Shown one piece after another: positions 16,975-26,069 of a DNA stretch of 64,000 nt (positions are counted from its first letter, which is position 1; every line of letters starts with the position of its first letter). The notes beneath the pieces were generated by a model, which ran no database searches, was not told where the DNA came from, and saw only the letters and a list, made by a program, of their open reading frames with translations. The position numbers were made by a program, and so were the translations under genes. Source of the stretch: Helicobacter pylori (GTDB lineage: Bacteria; Campylobacterota; Campylobacteria; Campylobacterales; Helicobacteraceae); contig NZ_CP011486.1 in the NCBI RefSeq assembly GCF_001653455.1, positions 930,001 through 994,000 on the forward strand. Reading direction: 5' to 3'.

Positions 16975-17706
16975 TTAAATGATTTGCAAGGGGTTTTTAA
17001 AACTTTCTATTGTAACCAAATAATCAAAAGAATGCAAAATTTCAGCCACAATGAGTGCAAACCCTCTCTCGCTATAATAATGCGTGGCGTCAATCAAGCT
17101 GATGTTTAAAGATTGAGCGATCATAGCGTCATGGTATTTCACATCGCCTGTAATTAAACAAGTTTGCGCCTTTAAAGAAGAAAACATGGACGCTCCTGCC
17201 CCGCACACAAACGCTAAATCTTTAATGATTGGAGAACTTTTAACGCACGCTAATTTTCCCACCCCTAAAGAAGATTTAATCCTTTCTAATAGCGCATCAA
17301 ATTCCATATTAACGCCTTCTTTCATTAACATAAGGCCTTTTTCTGTCAAACCATCAAACCCTAAAAGGGTGTGGGCAAAATACTTGTTTAAATGCGTTTT
17401 GTCAAAATTGGTGTGCATGCTGATGACTGAAATGTTTTTTTGGATCAAGATTTTTAAAATATTCCCTGGGTAAGCCTCATAATTTAGCGTTTTTAAGGGC
17501 CTGAAAATTAAGGGGTGGTGCGTGATGATTAAAGCGTTTTGTGGCGCGTTTAGAGCGATATTAAGCGTGATTTCTAAACATGCGATAATGCGGCTAAATC
17601 CGTCATTTTCACTCCCTAAATTCAGCCCGCTATTATCCCACGATTCTTGGAGTTCAAAAGGCGAAAGGCGATTCAAAACTCCCAACACTTCCTTGACTAA
17701 CGCCAT
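16975..17706 (-). CDS. Nif3-like dinuclear metal-centre protein
   Basis: Member of the NIF3/YbgI family (DUF34), which binds two metal ions. Members have been linked to GTP cyclohydrolase I type 2 activity or to metal-dependent hydrolysis, but the role is not settled. The 243-aa protein has the metal-binding segments ITHHPLIFR (about residues 59-67), SMHTNFDKTHLN and DATHYYSERGFALIVAE, which supply the expected His, Asp and Glu ligands. LQESWDNSGLNLG near the N-terminus is also typical. It lies one base from the glyQ stop and 9 bp before flgZ. Often annotated as GTP cyclohydrolase on weak grounds. Confidence 0.9.
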   Translation of the reverse strand: MALVKEVLGVLNRLSPFELQESWDNSGLNLGSENDGFSRIIACLEITLNIALNAPQNALIITHHPLIFRPLKTLNYEAYPGNILKILIQKNISVISMHTNFDKTHLNKYFAHTLLGFDGLTEKGLMLMKEGVNMEFDALLERIKSSLGVGKLACVKSSPIIKDLAFVCGAGASMFSSLKAQTCLITGDVKYHDAMIAQSLNISLIDATHYYSERGFALIVAEILHSFDYLVTIESFKNPLQII

Positions 17707-17707
17707 T

Positions 17708-18604
17708 TTAAGCCTTTGAGAGAGCGTTTTTTAGGCGCTCTTCTCTTTCTTCTTCTTGCTCTTTATAAAGAATGGCGCACCCTTTAGCCAAATCCCTAAT
17801 TTGCAAGATATAATTTTGCCTTTCAGCCACCGAAATCGCCTTTCTAGCGTCTAAAATATTGAAAAAATGCGAGCATAGCATCACAAAATCATAAGCCGGT
17901 AAAGGAAGCTTGTTTTCTAAGCAATGCAAGGCTTCGGCTTGGGCGTTTTTAAACATTTCTAACAGCCTTTTCACGCTCGCTACTTCAAAATGATACTTGC
18001 TAAATTCGTATTCGCTCTCTAAATGCACTTGCGCATAATGCACGCTCTTGTGATCCTTTTTAGCCCATTCAATCTCTAAAATATTTTCCACTTTTTGGAC
18101 ATACATCGCCAATCTTTCTAAGCCGTAAGTGATTTCTACAGGGATAGGGTTGCAAGGAATGCCCCCCACTTGCTGGAAATAAGTGAATTGCGTAACCTCC
18201 ATGCCATCAAGCCACACTTCCCAGCCAAGCCCCCATGCCCCTAAAGTGGGGCTCTCCCAATTGTCTTCTACAAATCGTATATCATGCTCATTAAGGTTTA
18301 TCCCTAACACTTCTAAACTTTTTAAATACAATTCTTGGATATTAGAGGGGCTTGGCTTGATGACTACTTGGAATTGGTAATAACTCCCCAAGCGGTTAGG
18401 GTTTTCCCCATAGCGCCCATCAGTAGGCCTTCTAGAGGGCGCGACATACGCCACATTCCAAGGCTTTTTATCCAAACTCCTTAAAAGCGTGGCCGGGTGG
18501 AATGTCCCCGCGCCTGCAGGAATATCATAAGGCTGGATCACCAAACAACCTTGATTCTTCCAATACTCTTGTAACTTTAATAACAAACTTGAAAAATCTT
18601 GCAT
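17708..18604 (-). CDS. glyQ: Glycyl-tRNA synthetase alpha subunit
   Basis: Catalytic subunit of the bacterial alpha2beta2 glycyl-tRNA synthetase, which activates glycine and charges tRNA-Gly. The 298-aa protein begins [20 protein letters not shown] and contains [38 protein letters not shown] and [20 protein letters not shown], all standard for GlyQ (class II fold). Length is normal. The beta subunit glyS is elsewhere in this window (31478-33607), and a tRNA-Gly gene lies at 4466. Sits between gpsA and the Nif3-like gene on the same strand. Confidence 0.97.
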   Translation of the reverse strand: MQDFSSLLLKLQEYWKNQGCLVIQPYDIPAGAGTFHPATLLRSLDKKPWNVAYVAPSRRPTDGRYGENPNRLGSYYQFQVVIKPSPSNIQELYLKSLEVLGINLNEHDIRFVEDNWESPTLGAWGLGWEVWLDGMEVTQFTYFQQVGGIPCNPIPVEITYGLERLAMYVQKVENILEIEWAKKDHKSVHYAQVHLESEYEFSKYHFEVASVKRLLEMFKNAQAEALHCLENKLPLPAYDFVMLCSHFFNILDARKAISVAERQNYILQIRDLAKGCAILYKEQEEEREERLKNALSKA

Positions 18605-18614
18605 GCTTTCTCCT

Positions 18615-19553
18615 TTAAACGCGTCTAATCAAATCGTTCATGCTCTCTAGCACACTTTTACCCTTTAAAAGCAAGGCCAATTCGCTCGCAATGGGCGTAT
18701 AAATGCCGTATTTTTTAGCGATTTCTACAATGGCGTTGGTCGTTTTCACCCCTTCAGCCACTTCGCCTAACTCTTCTAACACCACCTCTAAAGGCTTGTT
18801 TTGGGCTAGCCCCAAACCCACACGATAATTCCTGGATAAAATAGAATTAGCCGTTAAAAACAAATCCCCAGCCCCAGACAACCCTAAAAAAGTCTCTGTT
18901 TTCCCCCCAAAAAACGCCCCAAAGCGCTGCATTTCCACTAAACCACGAGACAATAAACTCGCTTTAGCGCTATTGCCTAATTTCAAGCCATCGCAAACCC
19001 CCCCAGCAATGGCTATCACATTTTTATACGCACCAGCGATTTCACCTCCTATAATGTCTTGTTGGGCGTAAGCTCTGATAAAAGAGGGGGTTTTATTGGC
19101 AAATTCTAGCGCTAAAGCCTGATTATTAGAATGAATGACAAGCGCGCAAGGCAGGCCTTGAATGATTTCAGCCGCAAAACTCGGGCCGGCTAAAAAACAC
19201 AAATGGTTAGGATCAATAAAATCCTTTGCGATCTCGCTCACAAACGCCTTGTTTAAAACTTCTATCCCTTTAGAGGCGATTAAAACTTTAGCGTTTTTGG
19301 GTAAAGAAGCGTTTTGAAACCATTCTCTTAAATGTTGCACGCTGATAGCGATAACATAAAGGGCTGCTTTTAAGCCTGTTTCTAAATCCACTTGCTCTAT
19401 CGGGGCAGAGCCTTTAGAGATTAGAGCGTCGTTGAGCTTTTTTAACGGCTCGTTTAAATCCCGCCTTGAAATGATTTTCACTTCATTCTTTTCTCCAAAA
19501 GCAAAGGCTAAAGCCCTCCCCCACGCCCCGCCACCAAATACTGCAATTTCCAT
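18615..19553 (-). CDS. gpsA: Glycerol-3-phosphate dehydrogenase [NAD(P)+]
   Basis: Reduces dihydroxyacetone phosphate to glycerol-3-phosphate for phospholipid synthesis. I set the start at ATG 19553, with AGGA six bases upstream, giving 312 aa that begin [16 protein letters not shown] with the Rossmann GxGxxG. A start at 19589 would add twelve residues before it that do not fit the family. Other motifs: [10 protein letters not shown] (about residue 132), [19 protein letters not shown] with the catalytic lysine, and [20 protein letters not shown]. Followed 10 bp later by glyQ. Confidence 0.95.
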   Translation of the reverse strand: MEIAVFGGGAWGRALAFAFGEKNEVKIISRRDLNEPLKKLNDALISKGSAPIEQVDLETGLKAALYVIAISVQHLREWFQNASLPKNAKVLIASKGIEVLNKAFVSEIAKDFIDPNHLCFLAGPSFAAEIIQGLPCALVIHSNNQALALEFANKTPSFIRAYAQQDIIGGEIAGAYKNVIAIAGGVCDGLKLGNSAKASLLSRGLVEMQRFGAFFGGKTETFLGLSGAGDLFLTANSILSRNYRVGLGLAQNKPLEVVLEELGEVAEGVKTTNAIVEIAKKYGIYTPIASELALLLKGKSVLESMNDLIRRV

Positions 19554-19690
19554 CCAATTCCTAATTTCATTGATTGTATAACTCGCCATTTTACAATAAT
19601 AAGTTTAAAATAGCCCTTACAATCAAAACGCTGTCTTTGATTAAAAATAGGGTGTAAAAATCAGAAATCTCTTTCACGCTCCGATCCAGA

Positions 19691-21142
19691 TCACCGCCGT
19701 TTTGTTCTTCTCCATTTCTGCAACTTATTTTGAAGCCTTTCATCGTTTAAGCAATCTTGATAAACCCCATTATTTCTTTCTTTATATCTTTTAAGCCTTT
19801 TTTGGATTTCTTCAAACTCTCTGTAATTTTCTTCCTCGTCCTCTTCGTTGCCGTTTTGTTCTTTGTATTTTTCCCAAGTGAAAGCGCTCGCGCTATCAAA
19901 GACTGCATCAATGCTTTCTTTAAACAAATTAATCACTTCGTTTAGTTGCACTAAATTCTCTCTTTTGGATTGTTCTTGTTGAAAAAATTCTTTTTCTAAA
20001 ATCTCAATTCTTCTAAAAATTTTATCACTAAAATCATCAAAACCTTTTTGCATAAAATCCAATCCAACAGAACGCAATTCGCTTTGGTAGCGTTTGAATT
20101 TACTAGCGTCTCGCTTAATATCCCTTTCATACCTCCAAAACACATTATATAAATATTCTAAAATTTCCCTTTGTTTTTCGCTCCTCTTGTTTAACTTTAT
20201 TAAAAATTTTTCAAGCGAATTGAAAACACGGCTTTTTTCGCTGAACTCTTTATATTCTTGATACCTTGTAGAGCTATGAGTGCAAATCCCTTTAAACTCA
20301 ATGCCATGATCTTCTAAAGTCTCTTTAATTTTATTAGCGATTTCTTCTAGTTGGCTTTTTGTGCGCCTATCAGCCCTACTCAATACGATAAAAACTTGCT
20401 TGCCTTCGTCGTATAAATCTTGCAAATAGTCTAAATCATCGCTTTGAATCTCCCCACACTCGCAATTAATGAGCCATAAAATGTGTTTAGCGTGCCTTAA
20501 GTATTCTTTAGAGGCTTCTTTGTCCTCACTCGTATAGCCTTGATTGCCGGGGTTATGGCCAGGCGTGTCTATGAAGCATAGAAATTCAAAAGGCATGCTA
20601 GGAGCGCCTAAAAGCATGAAAGGCATGATCTCTTTCAAATTAAAGCCAAAGGCTTTTAAAAACGCACGATCAAAAGCGAGGTGGGGTAATTCCACCATAC
20701 CCCCACTTTGAGAGCGCCCCATCAAAACTTCCCTTTTACCCTTTAAGCAATAAGTGGGGATAGCGGTAGTGGGGCTGATGTCTTCAGGGAGTTTTAATTT
20801 CAAATTCAACAAGTTGTTTAAAAAAGCGGATTTGCCTGCGCTAAACCCTCCCCCCACTGCAACCATGGTTTTTTGAAACAAACTGGGGAAGCTCGCCACT
20901 AATTGCAATTCTTTTTGGATTTCTTGGAGAGCTAATAACGCCAGAGCCTCTCCTTTAAGCGAATCCACGCCATTAGCGAACTCTAAAAACTCGTTATCCA
21001 AGATGCTTTGGTATTGAATCAGCCCTTGATTTTCTATTTTGGCGTTCAAAATACGAGCGATCAAATCGTAGCGCTCTTCTAAACTCCCTAGATGGTGATG
21101 GTTTTTGCCCCTATCATTGCCATTAAAACAATCAGCCCTCAT
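19691..21142 (-). CDS. Dynamin-like GTPase, third gene of a three-gene cluster
   Basis: The 483-aa product is a large P-loop GTPase of the bacterial dynamin-like/YjdA-LeoA group. G1 is GGGFSAGKSAFLNNLL (residues 97-112), the G2 threonine is in ISPTTAIPTYCL, G3 is FIDTPGHNPG, and G4 is FIVLSRADR. The part after the G domain is predicted mostly helical and coiled (about residues 300-483), as expected for the stalk of a dynamin. Its ATG overlaps the stop of the upstream GTPase gene as ATGA, so translation is coupled. The last residues (KWRRTKRR) are very basic. I see no membrane segment. Function is inferred only: membrane remodelling, toxin or vesicle export, or phage defence. Confidence 0.8.
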   Translation of the reverse strand: MRADCFNGNDRGKNHHHLGSLEERYDLIARILNAKIENQGLIQYQSILDNEFLEFANGVDSLKGEALALLALQEIQKELQLVASFPSLFQKTMVAVGGGFSAGKSAFLNNLLNLKLKLPEDISPTTAIPTYCLKGKREVLMGRSQSGGMVELPHLAFDRAFLKAFGFNLKEIMPFMLLGAPSMPFEFLCFIDTPGHNPGNQGYTSEDKEASKEYLRHAKHILWLINCECGEIQSDDLDYLQDLYDEGKQVFIVLSRADRRTKSQLEEIANKIKETLEDHGIEFKGICTHSSTRYQEYKEFSEKSRVFNSLEKFLIKLNKRSEKQREILEYLYNVFWRYERDIKRDASKFKRYQSELRSVGLDFMQKGFDDFSDKIFRRIEILEKEFFQQEQSKRENLVQLNEVINLFKESIDAVFDSASAFTWEKYKEQNGNEEDEEENYREFEEIQKRLKRYKERNNGVYQDCLNDERLQNKLQKWRRTKRR

Positions 21143-23478
21143 TGGATCCCTTTTAAAGCTTTGATTTGTGTTTCTAATTGAGCGATGGATTGTTCTTTGT
21201 TTTGAACTTGAACGAGCAGTGTTTGAGTGTTTTCTTGAAGTTTTTGAAGCGTATCGCTAGCGAAATTTTGCTTTTCTAAATTCGTTCTTAAATCGTTGGT
21301 ATAGTTTTTCACATCTCCTCTAGTCTCAGCTTTAAAATCCCTTACATGAATGTCCACACTTTTTATAAAAGCATCGGCTTCATCGCCTTTTAAATGACCC
21401 GTTATCCCTCTCATCTCGCTAGGGAGTTTATCGGTGTAATGAAACTCTTTAAATTCAATGCGATCCAAGACAGCCATCACACTTTTTTTGAAAGCGTATT
21501 TATCAATCAAACTATTATCATGAATAATTTCGATCATTCTAGAAAGGACTTTAGCGTAGAGTTCTTTTCTAAAAACGATTTTAAAAGAATGAGCACTGTC
21601 GTTTAAGGCCTTTTCGCAATCAGCATGCATCTTTATCAAATGATCAACCACCGCTCCGGCTTTAATGGCCGTTACTTTTCTCCAGCTTCCTTTTTTATCA
21701 TAACCCCACTCATCGTTAAACGCTTGGCCAAAAAATCTTGCAATATTTCTCACAAAGCCATCTTGTTTAACTTTTTTGATAAAATATTCATCGTCTTTAC
21801 CTTTTTGGTGTTCATTATTCTTTTCAGTATTTTGGATAAATTTCTCTAATGTTGCTTCCAAGTCATCTCTAATCTTTTTGATAAACTCATGGATAAATAC
21901 TTCATACGCCTCTTTAAAACTTGTCTCAATCTCGCCAGAAAGTTTTTCATAAGCCTCTATTTGCTTTTTGATCGTGCCCATATCAGTGCTTTCGATCCTC
22001 TTTTTTTCTCCTTCTAAATCTTCTAATAACTGCGTTATTAATTTATGGAGGTTATTAGCTTGACTTTCTACAATTCCTTGCAATCTTTGAGAAATGATTT
22101 TTTCTTTTTCTTGAGCGGCTTTTTCTAAACGCTCTTTAATCGCGCCCATATTGCTCACTAACAACAGGCTTTCTTTGGACTTTTCATCGCTATTAAAAGC
22201 GTCAGGGTAATCGCCTTTTAAATTCCGCAATGCATTGTGATACTCTTCTTTTTCTTTTTCCCAAAAAGCTTGGTTTTCAAAATCTTTATGCATGCTAAAG
22301 CACACCCCTGAAGTTACAATGACGCCATTTTTTTTCGCTTTTTCAAAAATCTCTTGTTGGTTAGGGTAAGCTTTAATCAACGCTTCCATGATTTGATCCA
22401 ATTGAGATGAAAGGACTTTTTGCGCGTTTGCTAAAGCTGTAGGGAGATGGTGGTTAGATTTTTCCACTTCACTAAAGTTGTTAAGAGCGCTATCTATCTG
22501 GCTTGCCACAAAATAAATCTCTTGAAGGCCTTCTTTATTAGAAACCCTGTCAAACAAACTCATATCGCTATCCGTTAAAAACTGACTAGAAGGGCTTATG
22601 ATAAACACCACATCGCAATCTTTCAATAAAGCTTTGGTGCGTTCTTCCCTAGAAACGATCGGATCGTTCACGCCCGGGGTGTCAATCACTTCCAAATCTT
22701 TAAGGTTGGGGTTATTCAAATAAATTTGCACCGCTTTAGTGTAGGGCATATACTTCCCGTTCGTGCCCACGAATTGGAGCAATTTTTGATTCAACTCTCC
22801 CAAATTATCGGCTTGAATGCGCGTGTCTATACTTTTAAGATTGACCCCGCTGTTTTTTATTTTTTCGTATTGATCATGCGATGAAACGAGCTTGTCATTC
22901 TCCTTGAATGCATTTTTAGCGATCCTTTCAGCCTTTGCTAAGATTTCTTCATCGCTTAAAACCCTCTCTTTGGGCGCATCTTCGCTTTTATTTCTGCCAA
23001 ACTTGTTGCCAAAATTCTTAAGCCCTTCTTTAGCCCTATTTGAAAAACTCTGTTTTTCTTTTTGTTTGTTGACTTCTTCTTCAACAATCCTTTTAAACTC
23101 TTTTTCATACCTTTCATGTTCGTTTTTAAGCTCTGCAATATCCTTTTCATTGTAAAGCTCCACTTCAGCGCTCAGTTTTTCAGCGTATTTTAAAACGGTA
23201 AGGCTAGCCGTCATGGGCGTTGCCGCTTTGGGTAAAACTTCTTTACCCTCAAAAATCAAAGCGTTTAAGAGCGAGCTTTTACCCGCTTTCACGCGCCCAA
23301 TGATACCGACTTTAAGATTCCTGTCTTTAGGCCGCATGTCTTTTAGAGTTTGCTCTAAAACTTCGGTTGTAATCACGGCGTTTTCGCTGATAAAAGGCCT
23401 CGCTCTTTCTGTCAAACCATACTCTGTAATGGCCTTTTCAATCAAAGCGCTTTTTTTAGTGAGTTCTTGTTCGTTCAT
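21139..23478 (-). CDS. Dynamin-like GTPase, second gene of the cluster
   Basis: The 779-aa product has G1 GRVKAGKSSLLNALI (about residues 61-75), the G2 threonines in AATPMTASLTVL, G3 VIDTPGVNDPIVS and a degenerate G4 (VASQIDSALNNF). A lysine-rich insertion (KQKEKQSFSNRAKEGLKNFG) separates G2 from G3. The C-terminal 350 residues form long helices with coiled-coil heptads (LLVQVQNKEQSIAQLETQIK). I choose ATG 23478, six bases after AAAGGA; a TTG at 23484 would overlap the upstream stop. The downstream GTPase gene overlaps by 4 bp. The insertion and longer stalk distinguish it from its two neighbours, so the three are not simple duplicates. Confidence 0.82.
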   Translation of the reverse strand: MNEQELTKKSALIEKAITEYGLTERARPFISENAVITTEVLEQTLKDMRPKDRNLKVGIIGRVKAGKSSLLNALIFEGKEVLPKAATPMTASLTVLKYAEKLSAEVELYNEKDIAELKNEHERYEKEFKRIVEEEVNKQKEKQSFSNRAKEGLKNFGNKFGRNKSEDAPKERVLSDEEILAKAERIAKNAFKENDKLVSSHDQYEKIKNSGVNLKSIDTRIQADNLGELNQKLLQFVGTNGKYMPYTKAVQIYLNNPNLKDLEVIDTPGVNDPIVSREERTKALLKDCDVVFIISPSSQFLTDSDMSLFDRVSNKEGLQEIYFVASQIDSALNNFSEVEKSNHHLPTALANAQKVLSSQLDQIMEALIKAYPNQQEIFEKAKKNGVIVTSGVCFSMHKDFENQAFWEKEKEEYHNALRNLKGDYPDAFNSDEKSKESLLLVSNMGAIKERLEKAAQEKEKIISQRLQGIVESQANNLHKLITQLLEDLEGEKKRIESTDMGTIKKQIEAYEKLSGEIETSFKEAYEVFIHEFIKKIRDDLEATLEKFIQNTEKNNEHQKGKDDEYFIKKVKQDGFVRNIARFFGQAFNDEWGYDKKGSWRKVTAIKAGAVVDHLIKMHADCEKALNDSAHSFKIVFRKELYAKVLSRMIEIIHDNSLIDKYAFKKSVMAVLDRIEFKEFHYTDKLPSEMRGITGHLKGDEADAFIKSVDIHVRDFKAETRGDVKNYTNDLRTNLEKQNFASDTLQKLQENTQTLLVQVQNKEQSIAQLETQIKALKGIQ

Positions 23479-23480
23479 TA

Positions 23481-25135
23481 TCAATCCTTTAAATATTGTT
23501 GTTCTAGATCGCTTAAAGCGTTAATTTTGTTTGCTAAGATTTGTTTTTGATCTTCTAGATCGTTTAGGTGTTTTTCTTTTTCTGTTTGAGCGAGCGCGAT
23601 TTCTTGTTTTTTATACGTGATTTCTAGTTCGCATTGGTCTTTTAAGTTTTTGAGGGATTTTTCCAAGCATTCGTTAAACAAGCCCGGTAAAACTTTTTTA
23701 AGATTGTATTGAGCCTCTGGTATCGCTTTTTCTGTAATCAAGTTTTCTAATTTTTTTCGCTCTTTTTCCTCATCTCTAAAGAAAGAAAAAATACCGGACA
23801 AGAATGTCAATAAACCTTTTAAAAGAGGTTTTAACCCTTGCAAGATCAGCGCGAAGGGTCTTGTAGCCGGGTTCGTGGTTAAAATCACGCTTAAGGCGTT
23901 GATCCCTAATTCAACTCCACGATCAAAACTCACAGACAATTTGTTAGAAAATTGCGGGCTGTCTGGTTTTTGCAATGCGGCAAATTCTGCACTAAAATCT
24001 TTTGAAAAAGAAAGGTTGATTTTTTCAATCTCTAATTTAGCGTTTTTGATCAAGCTTTGTTGCATGATGCTTTCTATTTCGCTATTGAGTTCGTTAGGCT
24101 TGTTGATTAAAGAGGCTAAATAAGGCTTTTGCTCTCTGACATCTTTGACTATTGCTTTAACCACAGATCCCACAGCCACGCTAGAATATTCTTCTTCTAA
24201 ATTAGCCCTTAATTTTTCATAGGTTTTTTCAATGTCTTTAACGCTTAAATCCAACGCTTGCATTTCTTCTAACGCTTTTTCTTTAGAGTAATCAAAGCTT
24301 TCTATCACGCTTTTTAAGCTTTTTTGTAATTGGGAGTTTAAAAACTTCAATCGTTTCAAATACAAAGCGCTAAAAAGCCTTTCAGCGTCTATTTTATCTG
24401 CCACCTCTAAAAGAGCGTTATTGTCTTTATTGGAACGGATAAGGCGCGTTGTCAAATCAAGCTGATCTTTAATTTGCTCTTCAATGTGGCTAGAAACCTC
24501 TTCTACTTGCGAAGGCGCTCTTAAATTTGTTTTACTCAAAATAAAGCTAAGGCCCTTATCAAACTCTAAAAGGTTTTTAATTCCCTAACCATTTTTTTAG
24601 TGAGGGTGCCTTCTTCTACGCTTGTAAGAATGACAAAATGCACGCCCCTTTCTAAATATTCTACAATGGCTTGGGTGTGGCTTGAAACGGGGCTATCAAA
24701 CCCAGGCATGTCCACAAACACTAAAGGCGCGCTCTCTTTTAGGGCTTGCTGATTCAAATAAACCTTAAGGTAGGCATATTTAGAGGCATTGTTTTTAATC
24801 GCCTCAAAACTTCGCTCATTCAATTCAAAACTTTCTGCTTTTTCATTATTGTTTAAAAAAGCTTCTATGCGTTCATTCGCACTATAGTGCAACTCAGTGG
24901 CTAAAGAAGTCTCTGGCGTGATCGCCGTAGGCAAAACGCTACTGCCTAAAAAGCGGTTTAACAGCGTGCTTTTGCCCGCGCTAAAATTCCCCACAACAGG
25001 TATCACAAGCTGTTGTTTTTGAATGCTTTCTAAAAGCGTGAAGCATTCTAATTTATCGATCTCCACTTCTTTTAAAACTTCTAAAACCTGTTCTAAAAAC
25101 TTTACAAAATTTGTCTGTGTGTGTAAAGACATCAT
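23481..25135 (-). pseudogene. Dynamin-like GTPase, first gene of the cluster, split by a one-base frameshift
   Basis: Two frames make up one gene. The 5' part (25135 to 24566) has G1 GNFSAGKSTLLNRFLG (about residues 50-65), G2 AITPETSLATEL and G3 FVDMPGFDSP, and stops right after KKMVRELKTF. The 3' part continues in the next frame. Adding one A to the A5 run at 24574-24578 (T on the plus strand) joins them as VRELKNLLEFDKGLSFILSK, which restores the G4-type motif (ILSKTNL). The repaired protein is about 550 aa, close to LeoA. The distal frame may still be translated from an internal start near 24539 (352 aa, helical stalk only). Two tandem ATGs (25135, 25132) follow AAAGGA. The break could be a true mutation, a slippage switch or a sequencing error. 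Confidence 0.8.
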
Positions 25136-25226
25136 CAATCCTTTATATTAAAATTTAAATAAAACGCAAAAATCCCTAAAAAATGGGCAGGGCTGTATGG
25201 AATTTATCTTTTTATGTGGGGGTGGG

Positions 25227-25232
25227 TTTATA
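25227..25232 (-). promoter_or_regulatory. Candidate -10 box for the dynamin-like gene cluster
   Basis: TATAAA on the minus strand in the context CCCATATAAACCC, about 90 bp before the first start codon. The (CT)12 tract lies 28 bp further upstream, next to where a -35 region would be. Confidence 0.35.
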
Positions 25233-25260
25233 TGGGTGTGAAAAAATAAAACGGCTGACT

Positions 25261-25284
25261 AGAGAGAGAGAGAGAGAGAGAGAG
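25261..25284. repeat. Dinucleotide repeat (AG)12 / (CT)12
   Basis: Twelve uninterrupted AG units on the plus strand. Runs of this length slip during replication in Helicobacter and usually mark phase-variable genes. Here the run lies between vapD and the GTPase cluster. On the minus strand it falls in a small frame (see 25215-25313). Confidence 0.95.
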
Positions 25285-25414
25285 AAGGCGTAATTTTTAA
25301 GAATGAAAACCATTACAAGCTCCTAACACCATTTAATGGTGGGTATTATACTTGATTTTTACGAATATAACACAAGAATCCTCTTGCTTATCAAAACTCG
25401 CAATAAGCCATGTT

Positions 25415-25702
25415 TTATAGAACGATTTTAATAGCTGGCATTAAATCGTTGTTTTCTTCTATTTTTAGCATTCTGACATCTTTAACGCAATTTGCAAAAC
25501 ATGGTATTTGCTTAGCTAAAATTTGCACCGTAGCGACACAAGTAACAGCGTTGATGGTCTCATCGCCAAAATACACGCTGCCTTGTTGCCATTTAAAGCC
25601 GTGTTGTTCCATGAACTTACGAATATCAGAATAAACTTTTGACAGATTCACTCCGTTTTCATTCAAGCAATTTGTGTCAAGATCAAAAGTTACAGCATAC
25701 AT
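25415..25702 (-). CDS. vapD: VapD-family endoribonuclease
   Basis: Small RNase of the VapD family, which resembles a minimal Cas2-type ferredoxin fold; the H. pylori relative HP0315 is a purine-specific endoribonuclease. The 95-aa protein starts MYAVTFDLDTNCL, with the conserved Asp at position 7, and continues HGFKWQQGSVYFGDE and VKDVRMLKIEE, matching the family. No partner antitoxin gene (VapX type) is visible next to it. It lies 70 bp after the DUF3240-type gene and upstream of the CT repeat. This is a paralogue distinct in sequence from HP0315 as I recall it. Confidence 0.88.
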   Translation of the reverse strand: MYAVTFDLDTNCLNENGVNLSKVYSDIRKFMEQHGFKWQQGSVYFGDETINAVTCVATVQILAKQIPCFANCVKDVRMLKIEENNDLMPAIKIVL

Positions 25703-25772
25703 CTTAGCTCCTTTATTGGTTTGTGTTATAACATATTTTTACTTAGAATTTCGTTTGATGAACTTTTGCATT

Positions 25773-26054
25773 TTATAACTCATGCGTTTGAGAATAAAAC
25801 AATTTCATTGCTTTAGAAGCGAACTGGTTTTTTAAAGCTTGGGCTAAAGATAAAGCCACTTCATCGCTTAAAAAAAGCTTGAATTTAGCGTAGTCTTTAC
25901 GGCCGCTCACCTGCTCTTTTTGGCTTAAAAGCAACGAAGAAGCGGCGTATTTATAGCATTCCACATAAAAAAAATCATCAAAGCCTTTTTCAAATAAATA
26001 ATCTATTAAAGCGTCTTTCAAGCAAATATCAATATAAATTTCCAAAGCTAACAT
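25773..26054 (-). CDS. DUF3240-type small protein next to the metal efflux pump
   Basis: The 93-aa product looks like the DUF3240 family, short ferredoxin-fold (P-II-like) proteins often found beside CusA/CzcA-type exporters. The pattern is a first strand LALEIYIDI, helix DALIDYLFEKGFDDFFYVEC, and a second half KFKLFLSDEVALSLAQAL. It begins 15 bp after the cznA stop on the same strand, so it is very likely the last gene of glyS-cznCBA. A role as metal sensor or regulator of the pump is suggested only by this association. Confidence 0.7.
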   Translation of the reverse strand: MLALEIYIDICLKDALIDYLFEKGFDDFFYVECYKYAASSLLLSQKEQVSGRKDYAKFKLFLSDEVALSLAQALKNQFASKAMKLFYSQTHEL

Positions 26055-26069
26055 TTTAACCCCTTTAAC

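Larger units (their letters stand above)
25215..25313 (-). other. Possible 32-codon frame carrying the CT repeat
   Basis: A minus-strand ATG at 25313, with AGGAG seven bases upstream, opens MVFILKNYAF followed by an SLSLSLSL run encoded by the CT repeat. It then reads on into VSRFIFSHPYKPTPT before a stop. The layout (good ribosome site, basic-hydrophobic start, CT repeat coding for Ser-Leu) is that of phase-variable Helicobacter outer-membrane genes, but there is no long downstream frame in any phase. It may be the relic 5' end of such a gene, or chance. Confidence 0.3.

Noticed and set aside
25415-25702. vapD as the toxin of a local toxin-antitoxin pair with the DUF3240 gene
   Set aside because: The DUF3240-type protein fits the metal pump better, and the 70-bp gap and different family history give no support for an antitoxin role.
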